A model generated the notes under the pieces. That model saw nothing but the letters and a program-made list of their open reading frames with translations, was not told where the DNA came from and made no database searches. A stretch of 6,179 bases of DNA from assembly GCA_026993705.1 (NCBI GenBank), contig JALWSJ010000193.1, positions 1 through 6,179 of the forward strand, read 5' to 3'. Source of the stretch: Flavobacteriales bacterium. GTDB lineage: Bacteria; Bacteroidota; Bacteroidia; Flavobacteriales_D; Parvicellaceae. The translations under genes and the position numbers were made by a program. Positions 1 to 6,025 of this stretch are shown piece by piece; the first letter of the stretch is position 1, and each line of letters opens with the position of its first letter.

Positions 1-110
1 CTTGCCTTTATGGCAGGCAAAAGATATAGTGGATAGCTCGACCCTCCTTCACAAAAGAAACGTTTCGCGGGAGCGATATGTTTCTTTTGTGAAGGAGGGG
101 AACGCCCAAA
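1..110 (-). repeat. Structured intergenic repeat, reverse copy (truncated by window start)
   Basis: Read on the minus strand this begins TTTGGGCGTTCCC (98-110), runs through a long hairpin (42-99), then GGTCGAGCTATC (32-43), CACTATA, TCTTTTG and a second short hairpin (TTGCCT 2-7 pairs with AGGCAA 15-20). The same blocks in the same order occur in forward orientation at 5874-5996, so this is one of two inverted copies in the window. The hairpin sequences differ between copies while the flanking blocks are nearly identical. I recall similar GGGCGTT...CGGGCTATC...CTATCCCTAACGC elements between genes in Bacteroidota genomes, but that is memory and not a search result. There is no coding potential. 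The element runs off the left edge. Confidence 0.75.
42..99. repeat. Perfect 20-bp inverted repeat (hairpin core of the left repeat)
   Basis: The arm CCCTCCTTCACAAAAGAAAC (42-61) is exactly the reverse complement of 80-99. The 18-nt centre contains a nested stem, TCGC (65-68) with GCGA (73-76), around a GGGA tetraloop. On RNA this makes a very stable hairpin. It lacks a T-run on either side, so it does not look like an ordinary intrinsic terminator. It forms the variable middle of the reverse-oriented repeat. Confidence 0.9.
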
Positions 111-125
111 AGCAAATTAAATACG

Positions 126-133
126 TACTTTTG
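126..133 (+). promoter_or_regulatory. Putative Bacteroidota -7 box (TACTTTTG) for the methyltransferase
   Basis: TACTTTTG matches the TAnnTTTG -7 consensus of Bacteroidota primary sigma factors and ends 20 nt before the ATG. No TTG is visible at the expected -33 spacing. That region (about 101-107) falls inside the conserved GGGAACGCCC end of the upstream repeat. Transcription would start near 139-141. Confidence 0.5.
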
Positions 134-134
134 T

Positions 135-150
135 TTCTTAAAATTAAGAA
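135..150. promoter_or_regulatory. 16-nt perfect palindrome upstream of the methyltransferase start
   Basis: TTCTTAA (135-141) and TTAAGAA (144-150) are perfect complements around AA. The palindrome lies between the -7 box and the ATG at 154, overlapping the inferred transcription start. It could be an operator or a weak 5'-end hairpin. AT-rich palindromes of this length also arise by chance in such DNA, so the role is uncertain. Confidence 0.35.
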
Positions 151-153
151 CAT

Positions 154-732
154 ATGAATTTAGATTTAGACGAAAAATATTGGAGTCAGCGTTATATAGA
201 AAACTCTCATCGTTGGGACATTGGTTATCCTTCGCCTGCGATTACCCGATATTTTGATGAGGTAGATGATAAAGAGGTGCGGATTTTAATTCCTGGTTGT
301 GGGAGTGCTTATGAGGGGGAGTATTTGTTGAAGAAAGGGTTTAAAAATGTTACGTTGTTAGACGTTTCTCCAGTGGCTAAACGATTGTTTTTGGAGAGAG
401 TTCCAGATTTTGATGGTTTTGTGGTGGGAGATTTTTTTTCGTTGGAAGGGGAGTTTGATTATATAGTGGAGCAAACTTTTTTCTGTGCTTTGAATCCTGA
501 GTTAAGAGAGGTATATGCTCAAAAAATGAAATCGCTGTTAGCACCGAATGGCAAATTGGTCGGGTTGCTTTTCGATGATGAACTGTACAAAGAGCATCCT
601 CCTTTTGGTGGTTGTAAAGATGAGTATGAGCAGTTGTTTAAAAAGTATTTTTCTAAAGTTAGTATTCAGCCTACAGATTTGTCTATTAAAGAACGTTTGG
701 GAAGAGAGTTGTTTATAGAACTTGAAAAGTGA
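154..732 (+). CDS. TPMT-family SAM-dependent methyltransferase
   Basis: This 192-residue class I methyltransferase resembles the thiopurine S-methyltransferase (TPMT) family, whose members transfer a methyl group from S-adenosylmethionine to thiols, halides or related small acceptors. Visible family features are the N-terminal YWSQRY...W21DIGYPSPA segment, SAM-binding motif I ILIPGCGSAYEGEYLLKKGF (residues 44-63), acidic motif II LLDVSP (68-73), GDFF (92-95), EQTFFCAL (106-113), HPPFGG (148-153) and the C-terminal LGRELF segment. The length fits a compact bacterial member. There is no signal peptide or membrane segment, so the enzyme should be cytoplasmic. The ATG at 154 is preferred because the conserved YW...RY segment begins at residue 9, leaving no room for a later start. 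The gene stands alone, with a -7 box 20 nt upstream and no clear terminator downstream. Its coding strand is noticeably G/T-rich compared with the downstream genes. The actual acceptor substrate cannot be told from sequence. Confidence 0.88.
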   Translation: MNLDLDEKYWSQRYIENSHRWDIGYPSPAITRYFDEVDDKEVRILIPGCGSAYEGEYLLKKGFKNVTLLDVSPVAKRLFLERVPDFDGFVVGDFFSLEGEFDYIVEQTFFCALNPELREVYAQKMKSLLAPNGKLVGLLFDDELYKEHPPFGGCKDEYEQLFKKYFSKVSIQPTDLSIKERLGRELFIELEK

Positions 733-895
733 TTTAAGGTATAATGAGTTTTGCAACGGTCTTAATTTTTTCGTTCGTTGATGTTTTTAGGTTTTTCATC
801 CTGAATTTAGTGTATAAAATCAATCTTGTAATTTTTTTTTGAAAAATAAAAGCAACCGAAAGAATAATATATCGTCATAAAGGCAGACAAGGAAA

Positions 896-1456
896 ATGAA
901 ACTGGAGCAAGAAGAGTTAGATAGTATAATTAGAGGGTGCAAAAACCGGGACAGACAAAGCCAACAAATGGTGTATGAAATGTTTTACGGTAAGATGTTG
1001 CCCCTTTGCAATCGGTACGCTAAGAATGCCGATGAAGCTAAGGATATTTTGCAAAATGGTTTCATAAAAGTTTTTGAAAAAATTGATAAATATGATTTTA
1101 CGGGGTCTTTTGGAGGTTGGGTGCGTCGCTTGATTGTAAACACTGCCATAGACCATTATAGAAAGCATAAAAAGGAATTTTTGATTGAAGACCAAGCTAG
1201 GATTGAAGATGAAGATAAGTGGTATGAAGATGAACCTACTTCAAAATATGAAGGAATAGGTTATGAAGACATACAAGAGGCTATAAAACAATTGTCACCT
1301 GCTTATCGGATGGTGTTTAACCTTTACATATTAGAAGGACATTCCCACCAAGAGATTGCAGATATCTTAGGTGTTAGCGTAGGGACTTCCAAGTCTAATT
1401 TGGCGAAAGCGAAAGCAAATGTCAAAAAAATATTAACGAAGAAATTAAAGAAATGA
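896..1456 (+). CDS. ECF-like RNA polymerase sigma-70 family factor
   Basis: This 186-residue protein has the two-domain layout of an extracytoplasmic-function sigma factor. Region 2 (about residues 20-93) contains the YAKNADEAKDILQNGFIKVF stretch (41-60), which corresponds to the core-binding/-10 recognition helices, and SFGGWVRRLIVNTAIDHYRK (71-90). A strongly acidic linker (about 98-123) follows. Region 4 (about 124-180) carries the -35 helix-turn-helix, with EGHSHQEIADILGVSVGTSK (147-166). It would direct RNA polymerase to a specific regulon. The ATG at 896 follows AAGGAAA, the best purine-rich ribosome-site candidate in this window, and gives the normal N-terminus. The stop codon overlaps the next ATG (ATGA, 1453-1456), which indicates translational coupling with the membrane protein downstream. 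The 163-nt upstream spacer (733-895) is AT-rich with T-runs, and I find no good TAnnTTTG box in it. The promoter might therefore be non-housekeeping or autoregulated (inference). Confidence 0.93.
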   Translation: MKLEQEELDSIIRGCKNRDRQSQQMVYEMFYGKMLPLCNRYAKNADEAKDILQNGFIKVFEKIDKYDFTGSFGGWVRRLIVNTAIDHYRKHKKEFLIEDQARIEDEDKWYEDEPTSKYEGIGYEDIQEAIKQLSPAYRMVFNLYILEGHSHQEIADILGVSVGTSKSNLAKAKANVKKILTKKLKK

Positions 1457-2793
1457 AAACAAATAAACTAGACAATTTTGAACGTCTAATTCGTGAAAAA
1501 TTAGAGAGCGAAGTTGCTCCTTATAACCCTTCGGATTGGAATGATTTGAATAAAAGATTGGATGTCTTATCTCCAAAACCTTTTTATAAAAGCAGTTGGT
1601 TTATAGGAGGTAGTGCAGCTCTAGTACTTATTGCCGGTGTAATTGGTCTGACAACAATTGACGCCAATAACAATGAAGTAGCATCTTTAAATGAAAACGC
1701 ACAGAAGAAAGCAACTCAGGTAATTCAAAAAGTAAAAGAAGAAGGTGAAAAACCTGCAAATAAGACTCAACATCATGAAGAAGATATAGAAGTTAGTTTT
1801 CATAAAGAAGATAACAATCCTATACCTCAAAATAGAATTAATCATACTCAAAATACAGCTAAAAGTGAAACCAATATAAACGGAGGAGAGTCTTTAACAA
1901 CAGATAAAATCCAACCAACAGAAACCACACCTGATTCTCCTTCGTTTATTGCTGCTAACGAGCAAATTAATTCAAATAAAGAAAGTGAACAAAATTTTGA
2001 CATAGAAAAACCGGTTGCTGAATTTACCGTGAAAGGAACTACTTCGGGTTGTAAAGGTTTGAATGTTCAGTTTGAAGCAAAAGAGCAACCTAAAGTTAAT
2101 TATTTATGGAGTTTTGGTGATGGTAATTACAGCAACGAAAGAACTCCTAGCCATACTTACAATCAAGCAGGTGTGTATTCTGTTGAATTGATTGTACAAT
2201 CTACAGAAGATAAAAAGGTGTTGGCAAAGACAGCTCAAGAAAATGTAGTTACAGTTTACGATAATCCTGAAGTGATAATCGAGAAAGATGTAGAATTGGA
2301 AGGTGGATTAACGAAAGTGTTTTATTCAGTTTCGGGAGGTAGCGATGCTATTTTATTATGGGAATTTGAAAATGGTGAAAAATCTAAAGATGCGGAAGTT
2401 GTTTATACCTACAAGAAAAGGGGTAATCATACTGTAATACTGAATGTTGAAAGTCCAGAAGGGTGTAAAAACAAACTAGAAGACATCGTTTTTGTAGAAG
2501 AGGATTATAATTTGCTTGCTCCTAATACTTTCTCTCCTAATGGCGATGGGTTGAATGATGAGTTTATTCCATTTGCTTTAAAAGACATGAATGTTCCTTT
2601 TACTTTGGTAATACAAGATAGGAGAGGGAATGTAGTATTTAAAACTTCGGATATAAACAAAGCTTGGGACGGAACAAATATGAATACGGGGGAACAAGCT
2701 CCGGAAACAAATTACATGTGGTTTGTCCGTTTGATTAATGAAGAGGGACAACCCGAGCAGTATAAAGGAGAGATTTTGATAAAAAGAAATTAA
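1453..2793 (+). CDS. Membrane-anchored PKD-domain protein with CHU_C (gliding/T9SS-type) C-terminus; candidate anti-sigma partner
   Basis: The 446-residue protein has about 46 charged residues at the N-terminus with no signal peptide (NFERLIREKLES, then PYNPSDWNDLNKRL). One hydrophobic helix follows (about 47-69, SSWFIGGSAALVLIAGVIGL), then a low-complexity Asn/Glu/Lys/Thr-rich linker (70-186). A PKD domain (about 187-270) carries YLWSFGDGNYSNERTPSHTY, and a second PKD-like domain (about 272-348) carries LLWEFENGE and VVYTYKKRGNHTV. The C-terminal CHU_C domain (354-446) has APNTFSPNGDGLNDEF (356-371) and a WDGTN...GE...NYMW segment (405-423). I predict an N-in, C-out topology. In Bacteroidota a short W- and L-containing N-terminal segment before a single helix, encoded directly after an ECF sigma gene, often marks proteins treated as anti-sigma-like, but no defined anti-sigma domain is seen here. 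CHU_C domains usually accompany type IX secretion cargo. Overlap with the sigma gene by ATGA and a strong terminator after the stop define a two-gene operon. The domain calls are strong. The regulatory role is inference. Confidence 0.88.
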   Translation: MKTNKLDNFERLIREKLESEVAPYNPSDWNDLNKRLDVLSPKPFYKSSWFIGGSAALVLIAGVIGLTTIDANNNEVASLNENAQKKATQVIQKVKEEGEKPANKTQHHEEDIEVSFHKEDNNPIPQNRINHTQNTAKSETNINGGESLTTDKIQPTETTPDSPSFIAANEQINSNKESEQNFDIEKPVAEFTVKGTTSGCKGLNVQFEAKEQPKVNYLWSFGDGNYSNERTPSHTYNQAGVYSVELIVQSTEDKKVLAKTAQENVVTVYDNPEVIIEKDVELEGGLTKVFYSVSGGSDAILLWEFENGEKSKDAEVVYTYKKRGNHTVILNVESPEGCKNKLEDIVFVEEDYNLLAPNTFSPNGDGLNDEFIPFALKDMNVPFTLVIQDRRGNVVFKTSDINKAWDGTNMNTGEQAPETNYMWFVRLINEEGQPEQYKGEILIKRN

Positions 2794-2824
2794 TAAAAAA
2801 AATAGAAACAGGGTTATTTACCTT

Positions 2825-2875
2825 AGGGGTATACGTTAAAATTTTACATAAAGTTAACGTATACCCCTTTTTTTT
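2825..2875 (+). terminator. Rho-independent terminator of the sigma/PKD operon
   Basis: AGGGGTATACGTTAA (2825-2839) pairs perfectly over 15 bp with TTAACGTATACCCCT (2854-2868) around a 14-nt loop. The stem is followed by an eight-T run (2868-2875). It lies 31 bases after the stop codon. The stem has no complementary A-run on its left side, so it looks directional for the + strand. Confidence 0.93.
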
Positions 2876-2879
2876 GAGC

Positions 2880-2887
2880 TACATTTG
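2880..2887 (+). promoter_or_regulatory. Putative -7 box (TACATTTG) for glutamine synthetase
   Basis: TACATTTG fits TAnnTTTG exactly and ends 27 nt before the ATG at 2915. It begins four bases after the T-run of the preceding terminator, so the -33 region would fall within the terminator's right arm. No TTG is visible there. The 5' leader would be only about 20 nt, A-rich and without a Shine-Dalgarno sequence. Confidence 0.55.
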
Positions 2888-2914
2888 CTAAAAAAATATA
2901 AAAAAATTTAAGCA

Positions 2915-5107
2915 ATGGCATTAAATAACAGATTCAAAGCTTTGGAAGAATTACAAAAAAGACAACCAAAGAAGGTAAAATTTCCATCAGGTAAAATTTC
3001 GGACTATTACGGAGAAAATGTTTTTAATATTACGGTGATGCGTTCGTATCTAACTAGTGAAGCTTTCAAAAGTGTGAAGAAAGCGATGTTGGAAGGATAC
3101 AGAATTGAACGTCATATTGCCGATCAAATAGCAACAGCTATGAAAGATTGGGCAATGTCAAAAGGCGTAACGCATTATACGCACTGGTTTCAACCATTGA
3201 CAGGGTCAACTGCAGAAAAACATGATGCATTCTTTAAGCCCGCTGAAGAAGGAAGAGCTATTGAGCAATTTGAAGGGCAATTATTAATACAACAAGAACC
3301 GGATGCTTCATCTTTTCCAAATGGGGGGATTAGAAATACCTTTGAAGCAAGAGGTTACACCGCTTGGGATCCAACATCTCCTGCGTTTATAATGGGACGA
3401 ACATTATGTATTCCTACTATTTTTATTTCTTATACAGGTGAAGCTTTAGATTATAAAGCACCTTTGTTAAAAGCACTAGATACAGTCGATAAAGCAGCGA
3501 CAGATGTTTGCCAATATTTCGATAAAAATATAACAAGAGTTCGTTCTACTTTAGGGTGGGAACAAGAATACTTTTTAGTAGATGCAGCTCTTTATAACGC
3601 TCGTCCGGATTTGATTATGTCGGGGAGAGCTTTGCTTGGACATTCTCCTGCGAAAGGGCAACAATTGGACGACCATTATTTTGGTTCTATACCTGAAAGA
3701 GCAACAGCTTTTATGCAAGATGTAGAAACAGAAGCTTATAAATTAGGAATCCCTGTAACAACCAGACATAACGAAGTAGCACCGAATCAATTTGAGTGTG
3801 CTCCAATGTTTGAGGAAGCAGATATAGCTGTTGACCACAATTTGTTGTTGATGGATTTGTTAGAGAAAACAGCTGCAAAACACAATTTCAAAGTTCTTTT
3901 GCATGAAAAACCATTCCCGGGATTAAATGGTTCAGGGAAACACAATAACTGGTCGTTGGGAACCAATACTGGAGTAAACTTGTTACAACCGGGTAAAAAC
4001 CCTAAAACAAATTTAAGGTTTTTAACTTTTCTTGTTAATACAATTAAAGGTATTCACGATTATGCAGATGTGTTGCGTGCAAGCATAGCTTCGGCATCGA
4101 ACGACCATCGGCTGGGTGCAAATGAAGCTCCCCCTGCTATAATGTCTATTTTTATAGGTTCTCAATTAACAGATATGTTAGATAAAATAGAGAAGTCTAT
4201 TAAAGCAGGGAAAATGACACCGGAAGACAAAACAGCGTTAAAATTGGATATTGGGAAAATTCCTCAATTGATGTTGGATAATACCGATAGAAACAGAACT
4301 TCTCCATTTGCTTTTACAGGAAATAAATTTGAGTTCAGGGCTGTAGGTTCAACAGCAAATTGTTCTCAAGCTATGATAGCAATCAATACCATCGTAGCGA
4401 AACAATTAAAAGAATTCAAAAAGGACGTTGATACTAAAATAGCCGAAGGAATTAAAAAAGACGAGGCAATTTTAAAAGTCTTACAAGATTTGATAAAAAG
4501 CTCTAAAAAAATACGTTTTGAAGGAAATGGATACGGAGAAGAGTGGGTAAAAGAAGCCGAAAAAAGAGGACTTTCTAGCCTAAAAGATACACCTAGGGCA
4601 TTAGCTACAATGAAAACAAAAGCATATAAAGATTTGTTTTCATCTCAAGGCGTGTTGACACCTCGCGAAATAGAAGCAAGACACGAAATAGAATTAGAGG
4701 CTTATACATTAAAAATTCAAATCGAAGCAAGAATTTTAGGAGATTTATGTCAAACCAATATTTTACCTTCTGCTATACAATATCAAACCGATTTGCTTAA
4801 AAACATCAAGCGAATGCAAGACGTGTTTGGCGAGAAAGAAGGAAAGAAAATGGCAAAAGTTCAAATAGAGTTGGCAAAAGAAATCAGCACACACATCGAA
4901 GCAATAAAAACCAAGGTTGATGCAATGATTGAGGAGCGTAAAAAAGCCAATAAACTCGAGGATGCAGAAGAAAAAGCTTTCGCTTACTGTGATAATATAA
5001 AAAGTTACTTCGAGCCAATAAAATATCATTCAGATAAACTAGAACTGTTGATAGACGATAACTATTGGCCGTTGCCAAAATTAAGAGAATTGTTGTTCAC
5101 AAAGTAA
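2915..5107 (+). CDS. glnN: Glutamine synthetase type III (GSIII)
   Basis: Glutamine synthetase condenses ammonium with glutamate using ATP and is the entry point of ammonium assimilation. The 730-residue length is that of the large type III form typical of Bacteroidota and some cyanobacteria, against about 450-470 for type I. Visible landmarks include WEQEYF (215-220) with the metal-binding glutamates, and KGQQLDDHYFGSIPER (247-262), a block characteristic of type III. Others are RHNEVAPNQFECAP (284-297), the NGSGKHNNWSLGT loop (338-350), and DNTDRNRTSPFAF with KFEFRAVGS (455-479) in the catalytic site. A type III-specific helical C-terminal region (about 580-715) follows. The protein is cytoplasmic and forms large ring oligomers in characterised members. 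The start at 2915 gives a full-length N-terminus, with the conserved YYGENVFN segment near residue 31. It appears monocistronic: a terminator lies upstream, it has its own -7 box, and the next gene has a separate box. Some databases use glnA for this gene. No nitrogen-control site is recognisable. Confidence 0.97.
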   Translation: MALNNRFKALEELQKRQPKKVKFPSGKISDYYGENVFNITVMRSYLTSEAFKSVKKAMLEGYRIERHIADQIATAMKDWAMSKGVTHYTHWFQPLTGSTAEKHDAFFKPAEEGRAIEQFEGQLLIQQEPDASSFPNGGIRNTFEARGYTAWDPTSPAFIMGRTLCIPTIFISYTGEALDYKAPLLKALDTVDKAATDVCQYFDKNITRVRSTLGWEQEYFLVDAALYNARPDLIMSGRALLGHSPAKGQQLDDHYFGSIPERATAFMQDVETEAYKLGIPVTTRHNEVAPNQFECAPMFEEADIAVDHNLLLMDLLEKTAAKHNFKVLLHEKPFPGLNGSGKHNNWSLGTNTGVNLLQPGKNPKTNLRFLTFLVNTIKGIHDYADVLRASIASASNDHRLGANEAPPAIMSIFIGSQLTDMLDKIEKSIKAGKMTPEDKTALKLDIGKIPQLMLDNTDRNRTSPFAFTGNKFEFRAVGSTANCSQAMIAINTIVAKQLKEFKKDVDTKIAEGIKKDEAILKVLQDLIKSSKKIRFEGNGYGEEWVKEAEKRGLSSLKDTPRALATMKTKAYKDLFSSQGVLTPREIEARHEIELEAYTLKIQIEARILGDLCQTNILPSAIQYQTDLLKNIKRMQDVFGEKEGKKMAKVQIELAKEISTHIEAIKTKVDAMIEERKKANKLEDAEEKAFAYCDNIKSYFEPIKYHSDKLELLIDDNYWPLPKLRELLFTK

Positions 5108-5144
5108 ATTAAGTTTTTTTAACAAAGAATTTAAAGAAAAATCA

Positions 5145-5152
5145 TAACTTTG
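5145..5152 (+). promoter_or_regulatory. Putative -7 box (TAACTTTG) for superoxide dismutase
   Basis: TAACTTTG fits TAnnTTTG and ends 44 nt before the ATG at 5197, which would give an A-rich leader of roughly 35-38 nt. A clear TTG at the -33 distance is not seen in the AT-rich sequence upstream. No convincing terminator hairpin separates it from the glutamine synthetase stop at 5107, so some readthrough is possible. Confidence 0.5.
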
Positions 5153-5196
5153 TAATCATTCTAAATAAAATTATTAACCAAAAAATAATACCAAAA

Positions 5197-5805
5197 ATGG
5201 CATTTGAATTACCAAAATTACCGTACGCATACGACGCGTTAGAACCTCATATTGATGCAAGAACTATGGAAATACACCATACAAAGCACCACCAAGGATA
5301 TACCAATAAATTAAACGCTGCAATTGCCGGTACTGATATAGAAAACAAAACAATCGAAGAAATACTAAAGACTGTTGAACCAAGCAATGCTGCCGTACGA
5401 AACAACGGAGGTGGATACTACAATCACGACCTTTATTGGGTGGTAATGTCGCCCAACGGAGGTGGAGAACCAACAGGAGAATTAGCAGATGCTATCAACG
5501 CATCATTCGGTTCATTCGAAGAATTTAAAAATCAATTTTCAAACGCAGGAGCAACTCAATTTGGCTCAGGTTGGGCATGGTTATGCGTACACAAAGGAGG
5601 AAAATTAGAAGTTTGCTCTACACCAAATCAAGACAATCCATTGATGAGTTTTGTTAACTGTTCAGGCTTTCCGATTTTAGGAATGGACGTATGGGAACAC
5701 GCATACTACTTAAAATACCAAAACAAACGTCCGGATTACATCAATGCGTTTTTTAACGTGGTAAACTGGGACAAAGTAGCTGAATTGTACGCAGCGAACA
5801 AATAA
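5197..5805 (+). CDS. sodA: Superoxide dismutase, Mn-type of the Fe/Mn family
   Basis: This enzyme converts superoxide to oxygen and hydrogen peroxide. The 202-residue protein has the whole Fe/Mn SOD fold. The N-terminal helical part runs from LPYAYDALEPHID and includes MEIHHTKHHQGY (24-35). The C-terminal part carries GSGWAWL (123-129) and the DVWEHAYYLKYQNKRPDY signature (164-181). By alignment with the E. coli enzyme, the metal ligands are His27, His77, Asp164 and His168. The glutamine that hydrogen-bonds the metal-bound solvent is in the C-terminal STPNQD (Gln145), and a Gly-Gly-Tyr stretch precedes NHDLYW. That is the manganese pattern. Iron enzymes place the glutamine in the N-terminal half, though cambialistic use of iron is possible. 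There is no signal peptide, so it should be cytoplasmic. The gene appears monocistronic, with its own -7 box and terminator. Frequent AAC and TAC codons suggest a well-expressed gene (inference). Confidence 0.96.
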   Translation: MAFELPKLPYAYDALEPHIDARTMEIHHTKHHQGYTNKLNAAIAGTDIENKTIEEILKTVEPSNAAVRNNGGGYYNHDLYWVVMSPNGGGEPTGELADAINASFGSFEEFKNQFSNAGATQFGSGWAWLCVHKGGKLEVCSTPNQDNPLMSFVNCSGFPILGMDVWEHAYYLKYQNKRPDYINAFFNVVNWDKVAELYAANK

Positions 5806-5826
5806 GAAAAAAAAAGTAAGAGAAAG

Positions 5827-5856
5827 AAGGCAAATCATATCGGTTTGCCTTTTTTT
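5827..5856 (+). terminator. Rho-independent terminator after sodA
   Basis: AAGGCAAA (5827-5834) pairs with TTTGCCTT (5844-5851). Two more inner pairs (T-G and C-G) close a five-base loop, and a T-run follows (5850-5856). The upstream A/G-rich stretch can also pair with the T-run, so weak activity on the minus strand is possible. It begins 22 bases after the stop codon. Confidence 0.9.
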
Positions 5857-5873
5857 ATGATAGATAATGAAGG

Positions 5874-6025
5874 TTTGGGCGTTCCCATTACAGCATAAAA
5901 AAGTAGTTTCGTTGCACTACACTACTTTTCAACACTGTAATGGTCGGGCTATCACTACTCACTCTTTTGTGTTGCATAAGTGCAACAACACAAAAGGAGT
6001 TCAATCATACCGTTCTATCCCTAAC
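5874..6025 (+). repeat. Structured intergenic repeat, forward copy
   Basis: The element starts TTTGGGCGTTCCC (5874-5886). A double hairpin follows: CCATTACAG 5885-5893 pairs with CTGTAATGG 5935-5943, and inside it AAAAGTAGT 5899-5907 pairs with ACTACTTTT 5921-5929. Next come GGTCGGGCTATC (5942-5953) and a second hairpin, CTTTTGTGTTG 5964-5974 with CAACACAAAAG 5986-5996. It ends near CTATCCCTAAC (6015-6025). The conserved blocks and their order match the reverse copy at 1-110, but the stems differ. The 3' limit is inferred from my memory of similar Bacteroidota elements and is uncertain. The copy begins 17 bases after the sodA terminator. There is no coding potential. Confidence 0.75.

Noticed and set aside
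42..99. Perfect 20-bp hairpin as an intrinsic terminator.
   Set aside because: No T-run follows the stem on either strand, and the sequence fits the repeat architecture instead.
538..756. Minus-strand open frame of 72 codons opposite the methyltransferase end.
   Set aside because: It is a shadow of the well-supported + strand gene, with low-complexity Phe/Leu/Lys-rich translation and no recognisable domain. The same applies to minus-strand frames at 917-1195, 4763-5029, 4884-5078 and 5264-5473.
755..781. CAACG...CGTTG around a T-run after the methyltransferase as a terminator.
   Set aside because: The stem is only five pairs with a long loop, and the T-run lies inside the loop and not after it.
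5858..5899. Short reading frame starting ATGATAGATAATGAAGG after the sodA terminator (13 codons).
   Set aside because: It is very short, has no ribosome site, and reads straight into the structured repeat.
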